In this document: positions 23,179 through 25,260 of the stretch, piece by piece
How positions within the stretch are numbered: position 1 is the first letter of the stretch
How the letters are laid out: every line of letters begins with the position of its first letter
Assembly: GCA_002503045.1 (NCBI GenBank)
Contig: DAQW01000048.1
Coordinates: 1 to 25,260 of the forward strand
From: Euryarchaeota archaeon UBA39
GTDB taxonomy: Archaea; Thermoplasmatota; Poseidoniia; Poseidoniales; Thalassarchaeaceae
Length of the DNA: 25,260 bases
Direction: 5' to 3'
Made by a program: the position numbers and the translations under genes
The notes under the pieces: model-generated
Told to the model about the DNA's origin: nothing
Databases searched by the model: none
What the model saw: the letters and a program-made list of their open reading frames with translations, nothing else

Positions 23179-24765
23179 TTATGCCCAAGTCTGGCTGTGT
23201 CCTCTAATATCGAGACATGTCCATGCGCTACTAGTGCCGCCCATGTCATTCTCTAGGATTAATCGGCCTCTCCAAGTTAGAGTGGGTGCCTCGCCTCCAA
23301 ATTGAGATGCTTCAGTTCCATCACCGATAATACAGATTGTTCTATTTGTTCCCGGTTGTCGGAGAACTTGTTTTGTTCCATTATCAACTTCTTCGATAAT
23401 TCCGTATAGTTCAACTCGTTTGTTTTCTTCCCATCTCCAATCGGAGTATGATTCTCCCCATGTGAGGGTAACGTATCCAGGCACTGGTCCAGTTAGATTG
23501 ATTTCAGAAGTTCTGATTACAACTCTTGCATCTTCAACATCCCAAACAACGGTTCCAATCATTCTAACTGATTGTCCTGATTCAAGACATTCTGAACGGG
23601 CACCTGATAATTCAATTCTAATCTTAACCATTCCTGCAGTCCAAGCAGGGTAATCTTGCAGATATCCCTTTAGATAGTCAGGACAAATAGGATTTGAAAT
23701 GTAACCTTCTATTGTATGTGAGGAATTAGCATATCGGAATGGATCGAGGGCTATGTCTTCCAATGAAGTGATATTTTCTCGTGGGATTTCAGTTGATGCT
23801 TGATCACCTAAATCTATGTCCATACAGATAGTTGCTTTACCATTATCCCATCTCAACCTTCCTTGCCATTCGCTTCTATATTCATCGATTGGAGGCGAAT
23901 CAGTTCCTGTAATTATGGCACATAATCCATCATCTGCCGTCGGACCTCTAAGCATCAAACCGGTTGATTCTGAGCGGAGAGTTCCATCAATTGTGACCAT
24001 TTTCCCGATATCATAAGACAATGATGTAGCATCTGCTGACCATCTCAAATGAACTGGACCAGCTTCCTGTTGTACAACTAAATTGGTAGCTTGAGAAAAC
24101 ATTTGGAATCTGAGATTTCTAGAGTCGAATAAAATCCAACCACTTAGGCGCACTTTACTTCCTGCTTCATAATAATCTAAAACGCGTCCTTCTAATCGAA
24201 CATAAAGCATGTGATCTGCATTGGAATATGAAGGGTTATCTTGAAGATAAAATGATTGACGAGTTAAATTGGGTGCCAAGGCCTTCCCTACATATCCTTC
24301 CACAGTAATTGATTGACCGTCAAATGCTAATGGATCTTTAGCTAATTCTGACATACTGGTCCATGATGGTGCTACGCTTGCTGCTTCTTTTTGATAGACT
24401 GCCCCTCTTCCACTAGATTGTAACCAAATGCTCCCATTCCATTCAACAATCTCTCCTTCAACATATACAATTGATCCGATTTCAGGGAGATTTGTCTCGT
24501 TGATATATCCATTTTTTACCCATCTCACTTCTGCAACAGTATATCCGTCCTCAGGATCCATTACTTGCATGTCTATTCTATCATCGCCATCTCCGTAAGG
24601 GTCTCTAATCCATGAAGTAAGGATTCCTTCAATCTTTACAGTCTCTCTAGGATAGTTAGGAAGATCTTCAATGTCAACAAGATCTGGTTCCCGAACAACA
24701 GCATAGAAGTTCATTGTCATAACCAAAAGTAGTGAAGTTAGGAACATCACCCACATACGAGCCAT
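23179..24765 (-). CDS. Membrane-anchored protein with five tandem OB-fold-like modules
   Basis: 528 residues. An N-terminal hydrophobic helix (5-22) serves as signal anchor; the rest is predicted extracytoplasmic. Five beta-rich modules resembling OB-folds can be drawn at about 40-125, 137-232, 238-320, 333-425 and 432-522. Each has a V-x-[IV]-x-G-x-[IL] strand, and most have a later V-x-[VL]-x-G-x-[IV] strand. Modules 2 and 4 resemble each other (S-[ML]-x-[ED]-[LI]-A-x-D-P-[LF], [VI]-E-G-Y-[VI], Y-L-Q-D). So do 3 and 5 (C-[AI]-I-I, W-x-G-R-L, C-[ML]-D-I), pointing to duplication of a module pair. Paired Cys occur in modules 3-5. OB-folds bind nucleic acids or oligosaccharides or form protein contacts; which applies here is unknown. 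It is the first gene of the minus-strand run and lies 15 bp from the TctA-like permease, so a partner role is possible. Confidence 0.7.
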   Translation of the reverse strand: MARMWVMFLTSLLLVMTMNFYAVVREPDLVDIEDLPNYPRETVKIEGILTSWIRDPYGDGDDRIDMQVMDPEDGYTVAEVRWVKNGYINETNLPEIGSIVYVEGEIVEWNGSIWLQSSGRGAVYQKEAASVAPSWTSMSELAKDPLAFDGQSITVEGYVGKALAPNLTRQSFYLQDNPSYSNADHMLYVRLEGRVLDYYEAGSKVRLSGWILFDSRNLRFQMFSQATNLVVQQEAGPVHLRWSADATSLSYDIGKMVTIDGTLRSESTGLMLRGPTADDGLCAIITGTDSPPIDEYRSEWQGRLRWDNGKATICMDIDLGDQASTEIPRENITSLEDIALDPFRYANSSHTIEGYISNPICPDYLKGYLQDYPAWTAGMVKIRIELSGARSECLESGQSVRMIGTVVWDVEDARVVIRTSEINLTGPVPGYVTLTWGESYSDWRWEENKRVELYGIIEEVDNGTKQVLRQPGTNRTICIIGDGTEASQFGGEAPTLTWRGRLILENDMGGTSSAWTCLDIRGHSQTWA

Positions 24766-24872
24766 GTGCTATGCAGCAGGGTGAGACAATTCAACTTCAC
24801 TGTTGATTGTAATTCTCGAAATCAATGGAAATTAGCCGACGTGGCTATTTGTAACGTCGCACTCCGAGGCGT
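24766..24872. promoter_or_regulatory. Divergent intergenic region (OB-fold/TctA operon versus the gene at 24873)
   Basis: These 107 bp lie between divergent starts. TTTGTAACGTCGC at 24848-24860 begins 25 nt before the plus-strand ATG and resembles the purE element. A 6-bp inverted repeat, CGACGT (24837-24842) and ACGTCG (24854-24859), spaced 11 bp, brackets the start of that element and could be an operator. No RNA gene was seen. Confidence 0.4.
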
Positions 24873-25260
24873 ATGAAGGGGCGCAGGTTAGCAACCTCTT
24901 CGATTCTGATACTTCTGCTTTTGATGCCCTTTTCTTATCCTTCGAATATTAGTCTGAAAATGACTCATGAATCGATGTATGATGATGGCGATGCAAATGA
25001 AACTACTAATGAAATCAATCGCAGTGAATTATTTGCTTCACTGCCCATATGGTCTATTGGTGATACTTGGGCATATGCTGTTTCTCTAGATGCTGTTTCG
25101 TTGGTTGAAGAAGCAGAAACCATTGAAGGTGCATCCTTGGATATTCTTACTGGTACGGCCACTAGGACTGTGTCTGCAATTTATGAATCGTCAGTGAATG
25201 GTTCTTCGCCAGAATATATTGTAACAACGATTCTTTGGGCCACAGGTTCAGGCGTATTTC
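24873..25260 (+). CDS. N-terminus of a secreted protein of unknown function (3' truncated by window)
   Basis: An ATG at 24873 opens a frame that stays open to the window edge (129 complete codons). The N-terminus M-K-G-R-R-L-A-T-S followed by I-L-I-L-L-L-L-M-P-F is a clear signal peptide with a likely cleavage region near residue 25. The mature start is acidic (D-D-G-D), then W-S-I-G-D-T-W-A-Y-A-V, a W-x-x-G-D-x-W-x-Y arrangement. The rest is strand-like, with Thr/Ser-rich stretches and an N-G-S sequon. No known domain is recognised in the visible part. There is no Cys after the hydrophobic stretch, so it does not look like a lipoprotein. It is divergent from the OB-fold/TctA genes and has a TTTGTA-type element 25 nt upstream. 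Confidence 0.8.
   Translation, partial: MKGRRLATSSILILLLLMPFSYPSNISLKMTHESMYDDGDANETTNEINRSELFASLPIWSIGDTWAYAVSLDAVSLVEEAETIEGASLDILTGTATRTVSAIYESSVNGSSPEYIVTTILWATGSGVF

Overview
The window looks like a piece of a planktonic marine archaeon, most probably Poseidoniales/Marine Group II or a close Thermoplasmatota relative. The reasoning is as follows. The GMP synthase is the stand-alone archaeal ATP-pyrophosphatase subunit with no fused amidotransferase. The serine hydroxymethyltransferase has the archaeal active-site wording. tRNA-Asn lacks an encoded CCA. There is an archaeal-type TctA homologue, and several very long acidic secreted proteins carry thrombospondin type-3 (Ca-binding) repeats, a single C-terminal membrane anchor and a short aromatic cytoplasmic tail. 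The DNA is AT-rich and densely coding. The taxonomic placement is inference; no rRNA is present.

Layout. (1) 1-3134, plus strand: the C-terminal end of an acidic hydrophilic protein, a TatC translocase subunit, PurE, GMP synthase subunit B and tRNA-Asn(GUU). (2) 3138-12302: two giant surface proteins transcribed divergently from a 93-bp intergenic region. One is a beta-propeller/TSP3 protein (minus, 1343 aa) and the other a Gly-rich/PPC/TSP3 protein (plus, about 1679 aa). They share repeat families and a similar cytoplasmic tail motif. (3) 12343-13602, plus: glyA, converging with a 6-bp gap on the next block. (4) 13609-24765, minus: six consecutive genes. In transcription order these are a membrane-anchored tandem OB-fold-like protein, a TctA-family permease, a huge lamin-tail/phospholipase-D surface enzyme, thymidine phosphorylase, a multi-pass acyltransferase-like protein and a small cupin. 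(5) 24873-25260, plus: the N-terminus of another secreted protein that runs off the window.

How the genes may work together. PurE, GuaA-B and GlyA are housekeeping purine and one-carbon enzymes. Most of the DNA is devoted to the cell surface. The lamin-tail/PLD protein has the features of an anchored extracellular phosphodiesterase (two intact HKD motifs). It is separated from thymidine phosphorylase by only 4 bp, which suggests scavenging of extracellular DNA or nucleotides, with the nucleosides then broken down inside the cell. The TctA homologue has no TctB or TctC beside it and instead sits 15 bp after a surface protein of five OB-like modules, which may be an unrecognised partner. No CRISPR array, insertion sequence, phage gene or rRNA was seen. 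No stretch longer than about 110 bp is free of genes.
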